DNA of 64,000 nucleotides from Nectonema munidae (lineage: Eukaryota; Nematomorpha; Nectonematoida; Nectonematidae): the NCBI GenBank assembly GCA_030549495.1, contig JAUIRK010000054.1, positions 372,001-436,000 of the forward strand, in the 5' to 3' direction. The position numbers and the translations under genes were made by a program. Positions 30,668-42,914 of the stretch are shown piece after piece. Below the pieces are notes generated by a model, which had not been told where the DNA came from, did no database searches, and was given only the letters and a program-made list of their open reading frames with translations. Position 1 is the first letter of the stretch; each line of letters opens with the position of its first letter.

Positions 30668-33600
30668 TACAGAAAGTTTGATAAACAAAGTTATTATTAA
30701 TTTTTACTTTTGAAACAATTTAACTTTAACTTCCGTTTCAACAAAATTAACGAGACTAGGCTTAACGAAGTTAATTTTTTTAACTGTGCCTACTTTTCGG
30801 TTTAGACAAAAATTAAAGAGGAAAAGTTAGGAGTTAAAGCTAAAGAAATTTCAAAAATATATTATGAATTTATAAAAAAAAACACGCAAGATAAGAATTA
30901 TTCAATGTGTAACTGTATATGTAACAAAAATCAGAATGCTAACATTTTGCAAAAATACAAAAATATTGCTCTTACTAAGAATACGCTTGTGTTTAGGAAC
31001 GAGATTATTTACAGTCTTATTAGAAAATAAACTTTCAAAAACAATAATACGGGGTTAATAATTTGAGATGTTGAACTATGAAGTTATAAATCAAAGTAGA
31101 TGAAAAAATTAATTATGAAGGAAGATCTAGGTTATGTAAGTATGGCTATAATTGGAAAAAATTCAAGTAAAGAAAATTACGAAAAGACGTTGATTTACCT
31201 ATAGAATAAAGAATGGGTGAGACTTTTTACCCAAATACACGCAAATAGATCAAAGTAAATTTAAATATACACCGAATAAGTAAAATATACATAGAAAATT
31301 ATTCTCAGCATAAAAAAAAAAAGAGTTATTAATTTCAAATTAAATTATAAAAAATAGAAAAAATACTATGTATTTAAATATTATTTATATACAAACAAAA
31401 TCTTGCAATAGCTGTATATAATAAACTTAAATATCCTTTTTGTTTTAAGTATTTATCTAATAACTTTTTAATTTCAGGTATTTATTTGAAAATAAAGAAT
31501 ATATTTGGGTAAAATAAAGAATATTATTTATATTAAATTCTCCACAGACCATTTAGTTAGCGTTGAAAGAGGATTTTTGAAGCCAGCCATCATGAAAAGG
31601 AAGAAATTCAAAAATATCAGAAAATTGTGGTCTGTAAACAATCAAATAATTATAATTATTCCAATTTTATAATTCATATAATCAGAAATGTTATCAGCCT
31701 GGGTTTCTCGAGTATAGTGAAAATAGGATGAATTGGCCTATAAAACACTCAAACACCACCACGGTGAAAATAATTTTTAACAAAATTAAAACATGATATA
31801 GTTTTCAAATGAGAAGGAAAATAAAAGATGGAAAAGTTAGAAAAAGAGTTGTTTTACAAAAATCTATAGTTTATGTAGAGGAGTCTTTCATAAAGAGGTT
31901 ATTTGTCTAGATAAAAGTTTAAAGATAATAACATTATGGTTAAATATAACGGCATTATTACATACAATGTTTTTTTATTAGAAAGTTTAAACTCATATAA
32001 AATATTGTAAAAATAATACCATTTTGATTACGCATAGTATATTTTTATAAAACATAGCATAAAGGCTAATGATGCAAGCTTCGTTTTTTCTAGTTCTCAG
32101 TATTGCATCAAAGGGAATAATAATCTTCCATAGCTAGACAGATGATAATGATAGTCACGATCATGAATTAAATTCAGATTAACTGAATCGAAGCACTACA
32201 ATCTCGCTTTAGCCCAACACTTGGCTAAGAGAAAAGCTCATAGAGATTTATGTTTGTTTTTAGAGATTTCTAGAAATCAAATTTGAACAGTAAAATTTTT
32301 TTGTAAATAAAAACAATAAAAAAAGATATTTAATTTGAATTTTTATTATTTTTTTGCTCTCGTCTTTATAATGAGCAGTAATTTCAATCATTTTTTTTAA
32401 TTAATTTTTTTTTTAACATTTGAAAATTTTATCGTCTGCTTTTCTTTTTGGATAAAATTTCATTAAATTGAAAAGAGATGATTTGTATTTAGTAGATCAA
32501 TGGAAACCTATTGTATCTGAAAGAGGATACGTTGTTGGATATGAATAGTAGTTTAATTCAGGGCCGGTTTCAAACCTATTTGACTCATTTTATCAAATTG
32601 GCAACTCTACTTAATAGTTATTGCGCCAGTAGTAACAGTTACTATTTAGAGCGTTTTTTATGTTTTATGAGCTAGCTATAGGAATTGAAATCGTTAAAAC
32701 TATTGAACATGAAACTATTTTAAAAAAAGAAAAACCTGTGTACAATAAGTAGTGTCTGTAAGCATGAATGGATCCAGAACTTCTTTAGCCGGCGCTATGT
32801 TGTGGTCTAAAACTTTTAAATTAATTTATAGTATAAAGTTTTAATTCTCTTTTCATATGAGCTTAGTTTTGTATAATATTTATTTGATATAGGAATATTA
32901 AATATTTTTATCCTGCCAATAATTTATTAAAATTATTTAGTTCAACTTTTAAAGAGGTCGCGTTAAATGCGGGGGTCAGAGCTAGTATGTGGCCTGTCGT
33001 CCAGTTACCCCTATCATTGCTATGCGCCCCTCCCCTATTTTTATTCTTCCTAAAATTTAAAGCTATTATAAATCTATCTCCATTGAAGTGTTGAAAATTT
33101 GCAAAAATTTCTCAGGCTTCACATTTTTTTTTAATTTAAGTTTTTGAAAAAGTGATTTTTGTTTTTAAAAATGTGCCACCCCATTTTTATTTTTCCCTAC
33201 CCCACTGGCTAGAGCTCCCTCTGTATCCGCTTTGTCCGTAAGTGCCTTTCTTTCCATTGTATATTGTCTATCAAACTTAATTAATGCGTTTATTTATTTG
33301 CTTTATTTATAGGTTAAAGATTTAGATTTTTAATCTTGTAAAGTAGCGGCACCGCTATCCTTTATCTTCTAATGCGGCTCCACCATTTTTAGCGCCGGCC
33401 TTGGTCCACTCACGAAACTGAAATACTAAGGAAAACAGATTAAAGGGAATTTTAATAACAAACTCAGCATACACGTATCTGTTTTAAATAAGAAAAGAAC
33501 TAATACTCGATATGAAGCAAAGGTTGTCATTCTTAAAAGGATTTATTTTGCTTCAAACACCAAAGTCTTCACAATCGAATATTTAAAAAAGAAAGAAAGA

Positions 33601-34261
33601 ATTGGCAATAATCACTCGTAGATACTTTGAAAAGTACATAAGCATGATTCTCTATCATCCTTTACAATTTGATGACAAATCCACTTCTCTAATCACTCTA
33701 TTTCTAATCCCAATTAATTTAAATACTTTAATATTTAAAACCCATTTGTTTTATTCAACTCTTATTTAATTTACCTAGTGTAATGTTCTAAAATTGACCA
33801 ATATACCATACTCATAAGATTTATTTAATAAAAAATTATTTGTATAAAAATTGCTAAAGAAAACTTTAAAAATGTTGTGAAATGACAAAAGGGGAGCACA
33901 ATGAAAACACATGAGAGATTGAAAATGCAATTTCCAAATCAAAGCTTCGATTTTTAATCTGGTTAGAAATTTTGGAATCACTGTATATTACCATCTGGTT
34001 GATATCTTTTTCTTCTTGCTACTTATTTATCGTTATAGACCTGCATAGGTCAATTTTTTCGTGTTCATTCCCCCATACCTTTAACTGCATTTTCAACATA
34101 TTTAATTTCCACATGTTCTTGTTATCTTGACCTCCATTTACACAATCTTTGTTGAATTAACCTGATGTGATATTTTAAAACTCGTAACTTTAAATTGGGA
34201 AACGAAAATAAAAAGGTCTATTACTTTTTTAAAAAGCCGTTCTTTGTCCCCAAATTCGAAA
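30668..34261. other. Intergenic AT-rich sequence
   Basis: No coding family recognised. GCCGGC-containing patches near 32,560, 32,790 and 33,390 resemble repeat ends but could not be paired. GC is locally higher at 32,950-33,030. Confidence 0.4.
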
Positions 34262-34455
34262 TTGCTCTTATGAAATCAAAATTTCGTCTTGTGGTATAGA
34301 TTTTTTCTGCACGCGTTTAATCTCTACTGTCAAACTTTCTTTCACTAGACACACGAAGCAGGAATGTTTAGGTATTTTATGGGGATTGTAGCAAACAATG
34401 GAGACAGTAGATATACGAGCTTCCAAAAGCAAGGATTCCGATCTATTCTTCATTT
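34262..34455 (-). repeat. Dispersed repeat with a conserved short frame, copy A
   Basis: It matches 41,884-42,085 in the same direction, including long identical runs such as TTTCTTTCACTAGACACACG. The minus strand of both copies reads CYNPHK(I/L)PKHSCFVCLVK then ESL(T/A)VE. Here the frame is open from an ATG at 34,453. Weaker similarity may extend further left. Confidence 0.7.
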
Positions 34456-37400
34456 TATAGCCACTTTTTTGGAGGAGCTAAAATTCCATAATTTTTAAAC
34501 TAAATAGCATACCTTTTCTTTTAACAGAATGTAAACTTTTCACTTGACACATTATCACGTTGAAATGACAGACCCAGTCAAAAATATATCCATTTCTATG
34601 GGATTTAGCTAGACAGTTTTGTAGAGTGTTGTCGTGGTTTTAAGTCCTATATTTTTTTTGTATCTAAAAAAAGGCCTAAAAAACAAAAAATGAAAATTAA
34701 GCACCTTCCTTACTCTGGGTAAATCAATTCTTGATTTATCTTGCTATGAGAGTAAAGTATTACAAAAGGAGGGTAAAGGTAAAATCTTTAAGGTAAAAAT
34801 TCTTTGATCCTTAAAGGATACCGGTCTCTAATAAAATATAAATCGTATTTCTTAGTGCTATTAAAAACTCATTGAAAAGATGAGCAGATTTTTAATTGCC
34901 AAAACTTTTCCAACAATTGTACTTTATGAAATCTCACCGTGCTCATCACTAACATCTGATAAATTTTCACAAAAATGATAGGTGCGAATGTAGAAAATTA
35001 AGTTCAAGATTATTGCATCCAAGATTCTCATTAGCTTTGATCAATTTATCAATCAACGATTTTTTGTTTTCAGATTTATGTGTTCTAAAATTTTTTTTAC
35101 AAACGTCTTTAAAACTTCATTAATTTTTGCATCAAAACTTTTATCTTTTATAATTTGTCGAATTTGGTTGGGGTCCAAGAAAAATAGCCTCTTTTATTTT
35201 TGGACGGCTTATTTTAGGAAATTTCCATTTTAAATATAAAAAGAGTTAGTGGGATTCAATACTTTGACAAAGTTTGTAAAGATTATCACGAGCTTGACTA
35301 TTTCACTCCCATAAAAAATACGTGTGGTTGTCAAAGATTTGAAACGCTTTAATTTAGAGGAGAAAGATAAGGCGGATAGAAGTAAATGGAAGAAATTAAT
35401 AAAGGCATTGTATTATGGTTCCATATTGAATGAGGAAGGTGCACCCTTTTTACGAGGAAAAACCACCTTCTAAAAATAAATGATGATGATGATGATGATA
35501 AAAAATACATAGATTCGTGTATCTTGTTATCCCAATAATATATCGTGGCAGTAGCACAAGTTGTCTTCAAGAAAAACTGATTCTTCAAAACATCGCATCC
35601 TTAGCGATACCTTTGTAATTTGAAATTCCTGTGTCACTAATTTTTTTCTTTACCAGAAGTTCACTTTGAAGAAATGCTTGGAAAAATTCTTTAATTCATT
35701 ATGGGATAAACATCAGGCATGGCTGAAGGAGGTGTTGAAAGTTTGTAACTTTACCAGTTGCGATCTGTAGAGTGATTTAGAGGTTCTCTCCTTGCCATAG
35801 GTGCACCAAAAGGAAGGTTGTTTACTTTTTTGAGTAAATTTAGAAAGATGATAATTAAAACAAATAGTACAACAAATATGTGAAGCTTAAGCTTAATTAT
35901 CTTCTTCTCCCAGTTTAATTCCAAAATATAAATTATAAAATGTTCACATAAGGAATAACATTTCTTTTGTTCTTTTTAAAGGTAACACAGCCGCATTTAT
36001 AACAAAAATTATTAAAGCCATTCTTGCATTTGTTTCTACGCATTTTTATTAATGAGATAAAGCCTGAACAAAATATTTTCAAAAATGAATACCCTATAGA
36101 TTTTAGAAAAAAGGAAGTTTTTCATAAAAAATAAATAATATTTTTGACTATTTCACAAAAATGCCATTTAAAATTTTGTAGCAGTGTTATCGTTAAAAAA
36201 TTTATTGTTAATCTCAATATTTGTGATCAATAATAATCATAAGTCTCAAAATGCATACTGAATAAATAATCAGAATGGAAATTGAAAGAAGAAGCTATTT
36301 TACTATATCTCATTTGTATCACCACGACTGATATATTGGAAAGAGACATATTCTTTTATTAGCAAGTGGAACTACCTATTTGTCTGAGATGGTCAAAAAT
36401 GGCAATAACAATATTTTTGTATTGATTCTTTATTTAGCTGTTGAGATAAGTGATCAATAAAGTTAATAAATGTTCTTTTTCAACTAATGCTATATCTTTT
36501 TATTTTAAACAATTAAATTGTCTGTAGAATTGTTCTATCTAAGCAAAAAATTGGATGTGTCAAAAATGACGAGTTGTCTTTGTAAGTAATGAAATTTTGA
36601 ATCTTGCTAGAATTAACCACTCTAATTTTACAGGTATATTTGTGTGTGCACTGTTATGTATCTGATATTTGTAACACCGTACTTGTAAAAAGTCTCTTAT
36701 CATTAAGGTAGATTTTTCACTTTTTTATGGGAAAATTTTTGAAGTGACGGATTTCATTTCTAGAGCTCACTAATCAAAGACGTGTTGTAGTTTGGTCAGC
36801 CGGTGCATCTGTGTGAGTTGACTTTTGTGGTTTAAAAAAGGGGTTTGTCATTTTCTTTTATAGAGGAATTTGATAAATATTTTGACTAGCACAATATTTT
36901 ATTTGTTTATGCCAGTGGTCGGCGCTAATATTATTATGCGACGTGTTAACACCACCCTGGTTTTAATAAAATTCGGTTCTGTGGAAATTCTAAAAGCGTA
37001 TTAGTGTTCTACCACTTGGCAAAAATATAATTTTCTTATTTATCTGACATTATTTTAGTTGATTTTTAAGCCTTCTTTTTAATAATTTCGAATAACTTTC
37101 ATTTTTAGGCCCGAAGTTTTGAAAATTGTTCGAAAAATTCTTTAAAATTGAGCGAGGCCCATATCAAAAGAATTTAGGGACCGTAGTTTGCCCCACTTTG
37201 TTCCTTTTTTTAACGAAATTGTGCATTATTGCAGGGGTTCCCTGGGCGTTATCGCCCCCGGAGGGCTTTATAATTTTTATTTTGGGCGTGGCTTCGACGA
37301 GATTTGTCTCCTAAATGTTATATATTTTTGATATATAATTTACAGTGAAGTTTTTATTCTTTTGCATTTGATCATTTATTAACCAAGACATATCTTCTCT

Positions 37401-37699
37401 ATTTGGCCAATCATAATGATGCATTAACAAAATTGACACACGTTGATAAAACAAGACGCGTAAGAACTCACATCATTATGGGAATGAATTGTACGATATG
37501 GTCTTGTTATCTCTTGACTCTACAACCATGTGATGATGAGCTTGCATTGCGTCACACATTCCCCTTCCTTCTGTGTTAGAAAGAGTAAGGGATATTACAG
37601 CAACTGTTTGTTTTCAAAGATCCACCATGCTAAAAGCGAGGGTTGTGAATATCTGAAAAGAGAAAATGTCATCAATATTCCTCAGATTAATTGAAGTTC
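34456..37699. other. Intergenic AT-rich sequence
   Basis: It holds a short TGA/GAT microsatellite near 35,478-35,500. CAGTGGTCGGCGC at 36,913 with AATAAAATTCGGTTCT following resembles a hAT end; similar subterminal sequence recurs near 39,705 and 52,170. A plus frame near 35,657-35,770 (KFTLKKCLEKFFNSLWDKHQ) is open but not recognised. Confidence 0.4.
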
Positions 37700-38931
37700 C
37701 GTTTTTTTCAATGTCCTAGTAATGATAAATTACCTTTATGTTTAATTTGTGGTAAATCATTTTCCAATGAAGCGATGAAGCCCTCCCGATTGGGTGAAAA
37801 AAATTCACCCTGACAAAGTTAACAAAGATGAACTGTATTTGAAAAACTTGAAGGAAAAACATAAAAAAGAATCTTTTAATTTACTTTCATTTGTTCGGTT
37901 GAGTAACAACAACACAGTATTGGCAAGAATTAAAGAAACGTCAAAAAAGGTAAAAACTACGTTATGTGTTCAGTTAAGATTCAAACAACTTGTTTTACAA
38001 ATAGATGAATCTACAAGCAGTCGCTTTTGCTTGCTTATGTTAGATACATTGATCAAAATTCTGAATTTACATCAAATAAGCCTTTTTGGCTTATCTGGCT
38101 GATATTTTTGGAAAATGCAATGATCTTAATCTCAAACTTCAAGGAAGATCTTCAAACATAACAAAAGCTAAGGGAATTATTGGTGGGTTCATCAACAAAT
38201 TAGAGGTATTCGCTTCAAGTTTACGCCGCCATGACTTTCATCAGTTTCCCAATCTTAATTCTATTTTTAAAGAAGACATAAAAATTGATGATGATTTTAT
38301 AAAAGTGTACTTTGATAACATAAATTCATTAAAATCCGATATTGAGCAACAGTTCAATGACTTGATTGATGTTCAAGTTCCTGAGTGGTGTTTTGATCCT
38401 TTAAATTTGATGTCCAAGAAATGAATTACAAAATTCAAGAAGAAATGGTTGACTTACTAAATGACATTGAATCAAAAGCTTCATTCACTTTATCAGGATA
38501 TGAAATATTCTGGGTAGAAAGGCGATTTTTACATCCAAACCTTTGGAAGGAAATTAAAACCTTATTTTTCGCATTTCCTTCGACATACTTGGATGGAAAC
38601 GGGTTTGAGTACTGCGTTATTTCTGAAAAACAAACAAAAATAAATTAAAAGTAGTTTAGACATGGGACTTGAGACTTCAACTTACAATAATAAGTTCTAA
38701 TTTGAATGAAATAATAAAAAACAATCAGCTGCTAGGAAGCCATTGAATTTTCAAGGATTTTTCATGGTTTTTGAATTTAATTTTTTATGAAAAATATTTA
38801 ATTTTGTTTTTGTTTATTTTCTTATAAAAAAAGTATTTTATTCTTTCACTTTTTAATCGTTAAACATGGGTGGGCGGTAAAAAAAATTCAGTCAAAGGGG
38901 CATTGGGAAGAAAAAGGTTGGGAACCACTAC
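37700..38931 (+). mobile_element. ZBED5-like hAT transposon, broken
   Basis: LPLCLICGKSFSNEAMKPSR near 37,730 is a BED zinc finger. Then come TLCVQLRFKQLVLQIDESTS near 37,975, LADIFGKCNDLNLKLQGRSS near 38,090, LEVFASSLRRHDFHQFPNL and, near 38,480-38,620, FTLSGYEIFWVE and FFAFPSTYL. This is the order of GTF2IRD2/ZBED5/FAM200-type transposases. A large internal part (between the LQIDEST and ADIFGK blocks) is missing and stops are present. The right end GGTTGGGAACCACTA at 38,916-38,930 is a classic hAT terminal sequence. The left end may be CAGTGGTCGGC at 36,913. Confidence 0.82.
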
Positions 38932-40436
38932 ATTATTGGATTTTTCAATAAAGTAAGAGCTAGCGAGTGATGCGCAATTTCAATTTAGATTGGAATCTGG
39001 TTCAAATTGAAGGAAGTGTTAGAAATTTTGTAATTTTCCCATTTTTCCATCCTCATTATTCATTTATACCGTTCTTTGGATTCAAGGGCGTAACTAGACA
39101 TTTTTAAAAAGGTAGGACCATATCAATAGCATATCCAGAACTATTTTGACCATATAAGCCTTTTTTTTAAATTTAAAACTCATTGAATTAATGCCAATTT
39201 TTACTAAAGAAAGATTTAAAATTTTTTGTTTCAAGTGTTCAATCATTTAGACGTTTTTTTTACAAAGATGGTCATTCAACACCTTATTTAACATAAACTA
39301 AATTTTGTAAGGAAAAAAATAAACTTTTGTTTAAGATGATATTTATTATACAATATTTACAAGTCAACATATATTTTTTGAACATTTGATGCAAATCGTT
39401 TGTGTGAACTAATTTTACAACAAAGAACATATAAACGAAACTTTGCTAGTGTGAAGGTACAAAGGTTTTCCACTTAGTTGCTGTTTTTTTCTTTAACTTT
39501 TTTTAGCAACTTTCTATTCAAGATATTCAAAAAGAAGCTGGAACCAACTTGACTCGATGAATGGTAACAAGAACATTTCATCAAAATATTTTTTATGTAG
39601 ATTATTTTTACTTCGCCAATTCATTTATGTTTCTTTATGCAGAGGGGTGGCACACTTTTGAGCTGCGGGCTGCCTTGAAATCGACCTGAGATTTAACGCC
39701 CCCTAATAAAATTCGGTTCTATGAAAATTTTAGTGGCACAGCAAATACATAACTTTCATTCAATGAACTTTGATAAATTTTGAATGCTTTTTAAAACTAT
39801 TTATTAAATTAGCTTCTCAAAATGTCATGTTTGAGCTGGAGTTTTGAAAACCTTACAAAAATATTTTTAATACAATTATTTAATTTTTAAGATGCAAGCA
39901 AGGTACATTATAATGCTTCACTGCCTGCAGGTTTCCCACTCCTCATCCAAAGAACTGAGGAATGGAGTAGCTGAAATAAGCGCATTGATAAGGCGGGCAA
40001 AAAGAGGGTGGGATAAGCATAATAATTCTTCCGATGGATGTAACAACCACAATAAAATAAAATCTCAAATTCAGGCAGTTTTCAAATATTAAATTTTTGA
40101 TAGCTACAACCTTGAAAAGTGGCACTATCTTTAAATATTGCAGTCAAAGCATAAGAACATACGTTGTTAGTTAATACAATTTTTCTGATTTGCCTTAGAA
40201 CCCTTTAAGGACCATGTTTTTTTAAACGAATCGCCTGCCTATCTTTTTCAATGATTTTATCATAATTTTAAGTATGCGATCTATGATTTATGAGACACTG
40301 ATATTCTATTAGACCTCAAAAAGGGTTACGGAAGTTTTTGCTCTTTCTTGGATCCAATGAATTAAGGTCGGCTTCGATCAATACAAAAAGACCTCGAAAT
40401 TTCTCTCTTAAATTTGTAGTGATAGCGTGAGCGTCG
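38932..40436. other. Intergenic sequence with hAT-like edges
   Basis: GGCGTAACTAGACATTTTT near 39,088 and GGGGTGGCACACTTTTGAGC near 39,645 look like ends of hAT elements. No complete element could be delimited. Confidence 0.4.
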
Positions 40437-40748
40437 CTATGCTCTAGTGCTTTTCATCTCATGCATAGCATTGGAAGCAGCGTCGAATTGGATTCTCCAT
40501 CCTTCTTCCATCTTGGTGCGTTGGTAGCAGCCAGACTTTTTTTTCGCGTTTTCACTTTTGTGTAGCTTCTTTTCTTCATTAAATTTGATGTGAAGTTGTG
40601 TTGTTGTTGTCTTGTTCTTCTCGACTATTAAGCGTTTTTCTTTGGAAAACAACGAGTCAAATCCTTTAATTATCAAGTTCTTACGACGTGAGACAGGGAT
40701 CAAGGCCGCCAAATAGTTGTGGAGTTGATTAAGCTGCTCGCTTTTCAT
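40437..40748 (-). CDS. Hypothetical 103-residue protein
   Basis: An intact frame from ATG to TAG on the minus strand, in a locally GC-richer patch. The protein starts MKSEQLNQLHNYLAALIPVS and is strongly basic in the middle (KEKRLIVEKNK, EEKKLHKSENAKKK), ending AASNAMHEMKSTRA. No domain, signal peptide or membrane segment is visible and no family was recognised. It could be a small gene, an exon, or a repeat remnant. No clear promoter or polyadenylation signal decides this. Confidence 0.35.
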   Translation of the reverse strand: MKSEQLNQLHNYLAALIPVSRRKNLIIKGFDSLFSKEKRLIVEKNKTTTTQLHIKFNEEKKLHKSENAKKKSGCYQRTKMEEGWRIQFDAASNAMHEMKSTRA

Positions 40749-41883
40749 ACACTTCTCTTTCTCTCAATCTGACTCAAATTGATTCCTTTAATACTTTTAC
40801 TCATTATCACAACAAGCCTTTCTTTTTCCTCCATAAGGAACACACGGAGCTAAAAAGAGCGCCAAATATTCTCATATAAGCGCATATTTTGTATAAATTT
40901 GTATGTCTGCTTGATAGCGTGTGTCTTCATGTGTAAATATGTCTTAGTCAGTGATTGTATTAGGCAAACAATTTTAGGTGGGGGGAGGGGGAGTGCTCAA
41001 GCTTATAAGGCTTAAAGCTTAAAATTTCAGATTTTTCACTTATTTTGATACACATTTTGATGATCTACTTTTGTTTGAAACTATGTCTCGAAAGTTGACA
41101 GTACGTTGCCTTTTGTGCATGAAAATGAATACGCTATATACTATACTCAAGGAAAGTTGTTTCAATGAATAAATGCCAAGTTACGCCAGGTTTAAAGACT
41201 TTATTTCACTATTTTGCTGAAATAATTAGGAGGGAGGAAGTTTTAAATTGCATTACACTAAAAATGCCATGTCATTAGCCAAATTTTCCCGTTTTTTGAA
41301 ATCTTGTTTTTGTAAAAAGTAGAAATTTAATTGACAGAAGGAAATATGTTGTCCCTAATTTATTTCCCCTGGGCAATCAGAGACTCCCTTTCCTTCTGGT
41401 CGACTACTGAGTTGTAGATGTAACTACTTCATATACATTATAATTCTTTTGTAGCGAAATTTTTCTCATAATGAATGCTTTGTTTTGAATTGGATCAATG
41501 GAGATATTTATTTTTTTGTAAAAGCGCCTTTTTCAAAGTTCTTTTGACAAATATTTAGACTTCGAAAATTAGACGTCAATCACTTTGAATTACACTGTAG
41601 AAATCTCCGCGCACCCATATTCCGGGTCCATACCGGCCTGTAACCCTAATATTTTTCAATGCCACCCGTTCCTCACGCATTTTTCATAAAAATGTTTGCA
41701 GCTAGGTTGTTTCCATTTTTTGTTGATCTTACCTTCTTATTACGCAATCTTTATTCGATTGACAGATGTAATGTTTTTAAAATGGGCAATTGAATCATAC
41801 TCATAACTTTAATTTGAAAAAAAGAAAATGAAAAGTTCATTGTTTCTTCAAAAAGATTTTTATTTTTCTTAAAATTGTAATTT
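40749..41883. other. Intergenic AT-rich sequence
   Basis: A G-run patch near 40,979-40,993 and a GC-richer patch near 41,600-41,660 are present. No feature recognised. Confidence 0.4.
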
Positions 41884-42085
41884 TCTCTTGTGAAATAAAA
41901 AGTAAAAATTTCTTCTTGTGGTTTAGATTTTTTTCTGCGCACGTTTAATCCCTCTACTGCCAAACTTTCTTTCACTAGACACACGAAGCAGGAATGTTTA
42001 GGTAATTTATGGGGATTGTAGCAAACAATGGAGACATAGTAGATATACGAGCTTCCAAAAGCAAGGATTCGGATTTATTCTTCTT
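41884..42085 (-). repeat. Dispersed repeat with a conserved short frame, copy B
   Basis: Partner of 34,262-34,455. The minus strand reads SIVCYNPHKLPKHSCFVCLV then KESLAVEGLNVRRKKSKPQE, keeping the same frame through the shared block despite base changes. Confidence 0.7.
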
Positions 42086-42791
42086 TATTTATAACTCATA
42101 TGCTTTCCAAGGTCTCTGCTAGGAGCTAAAATTTTATTTTTTAAGCAAAATAGCAGACTTTATCATAATCTAAACTTTTCACTTCAAATTTTATTAAGTT
42201 GAATAACAGACGTAGTAATTTTAGAAATTTTTTGCTATCATATTCTACTGTTAAAGTATAATCATGAATAGGCCAAAAACCTAATAGAAAACACGCGTTT
42301 TATAACAGAAAAATGTCAATCAGGTATCCAGGAAGCCAGATTTCCTTTTCCCTAGTAGGTAATTATAAAAAGTGAATTTTCCAAGTCATAAAAGTTTTTT
42401 CTGTAATTTTAATCAGTTATTTTAATGCTGAGATAGTTTGTAAGGTTGGCAAGTTAGATGAAGTAAAAATTATGAATTTTTTCAATAAAAAATTAATTAA
42501 TGAATTATATTTTTCAATTTTTTTAAAAAAAACTATTTTTATTAATTGAATATTTTATTGAATATTTATTTCAAAATTTTTACTATACACTGTACTATTT
42601 ATTTTTGTATTTAGTTAGCTACTTTCTTAATAAAATTACTAACCTTTTCTCAATTTTAAATTTGTTTTAGTATAACAACAATTCAAGTTATTTTAAATCA
42701 TAACATACTATCTTCGCATTCTGATGGGTAATTGTACAAGCAGCGCAAATTGTCATTCTTGATAAAAAAAATTCTATGACCTTTTGTGCAG

Positions 42792-42914
42792 TCTGAAATC
42801 CGTACCTGGAAACCTCCCTGCTGGGGTATTGTCAACTGGGTCCATTGCTTATTACAACGCACCCCATTTGCAGGGGGCTATTGAAGATTTGCGATTTGCT
42901 TATAAAGTTATTTT
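42792..42914 (+). CDS. Orphan exon-like segment, possible LamG/TSPN-type domain piece
   Basis: The acceptor CTTTTGTGCAG and donor GTAAGG bracket 123 nt with one open phase-2 frame. It reads LKSVPGNLPAGVLSTGSIAY then YNAPHLQGAIEDLRFAYKVI. GC content is well above the flanks. The ending, a hydrophobic-Q-G-A-I-x-D-L-R-F pattern, resembles the close of laminin-G or thrombospondin-N domains (FxGxIxDLRF), but this is a pattern impression only. No neighbouring exon was found, so the parent gene is unknown. It could belong to a gene with large introns on the + strand. Confidence 0.45.

Noticed and set aside
32559-33402. Possible hAT element with CAGGGCCGG and CCGGCCTTG ends
   Set aside because: The end similarity is short, the flanking octamers (GTTTAATT, GTCCACTC) do not match, and there are further GCCGGC patches inside.
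36913-38931. Full boundaries for the ZBED5-like hAT element
   Set aside because: CAGTGGTCGGC at 36,913 is a tempting left end, but it agrees with the right end over only about six bases and the flanks do not form a clear 8-base duplication, so only the coding part and right end are called.
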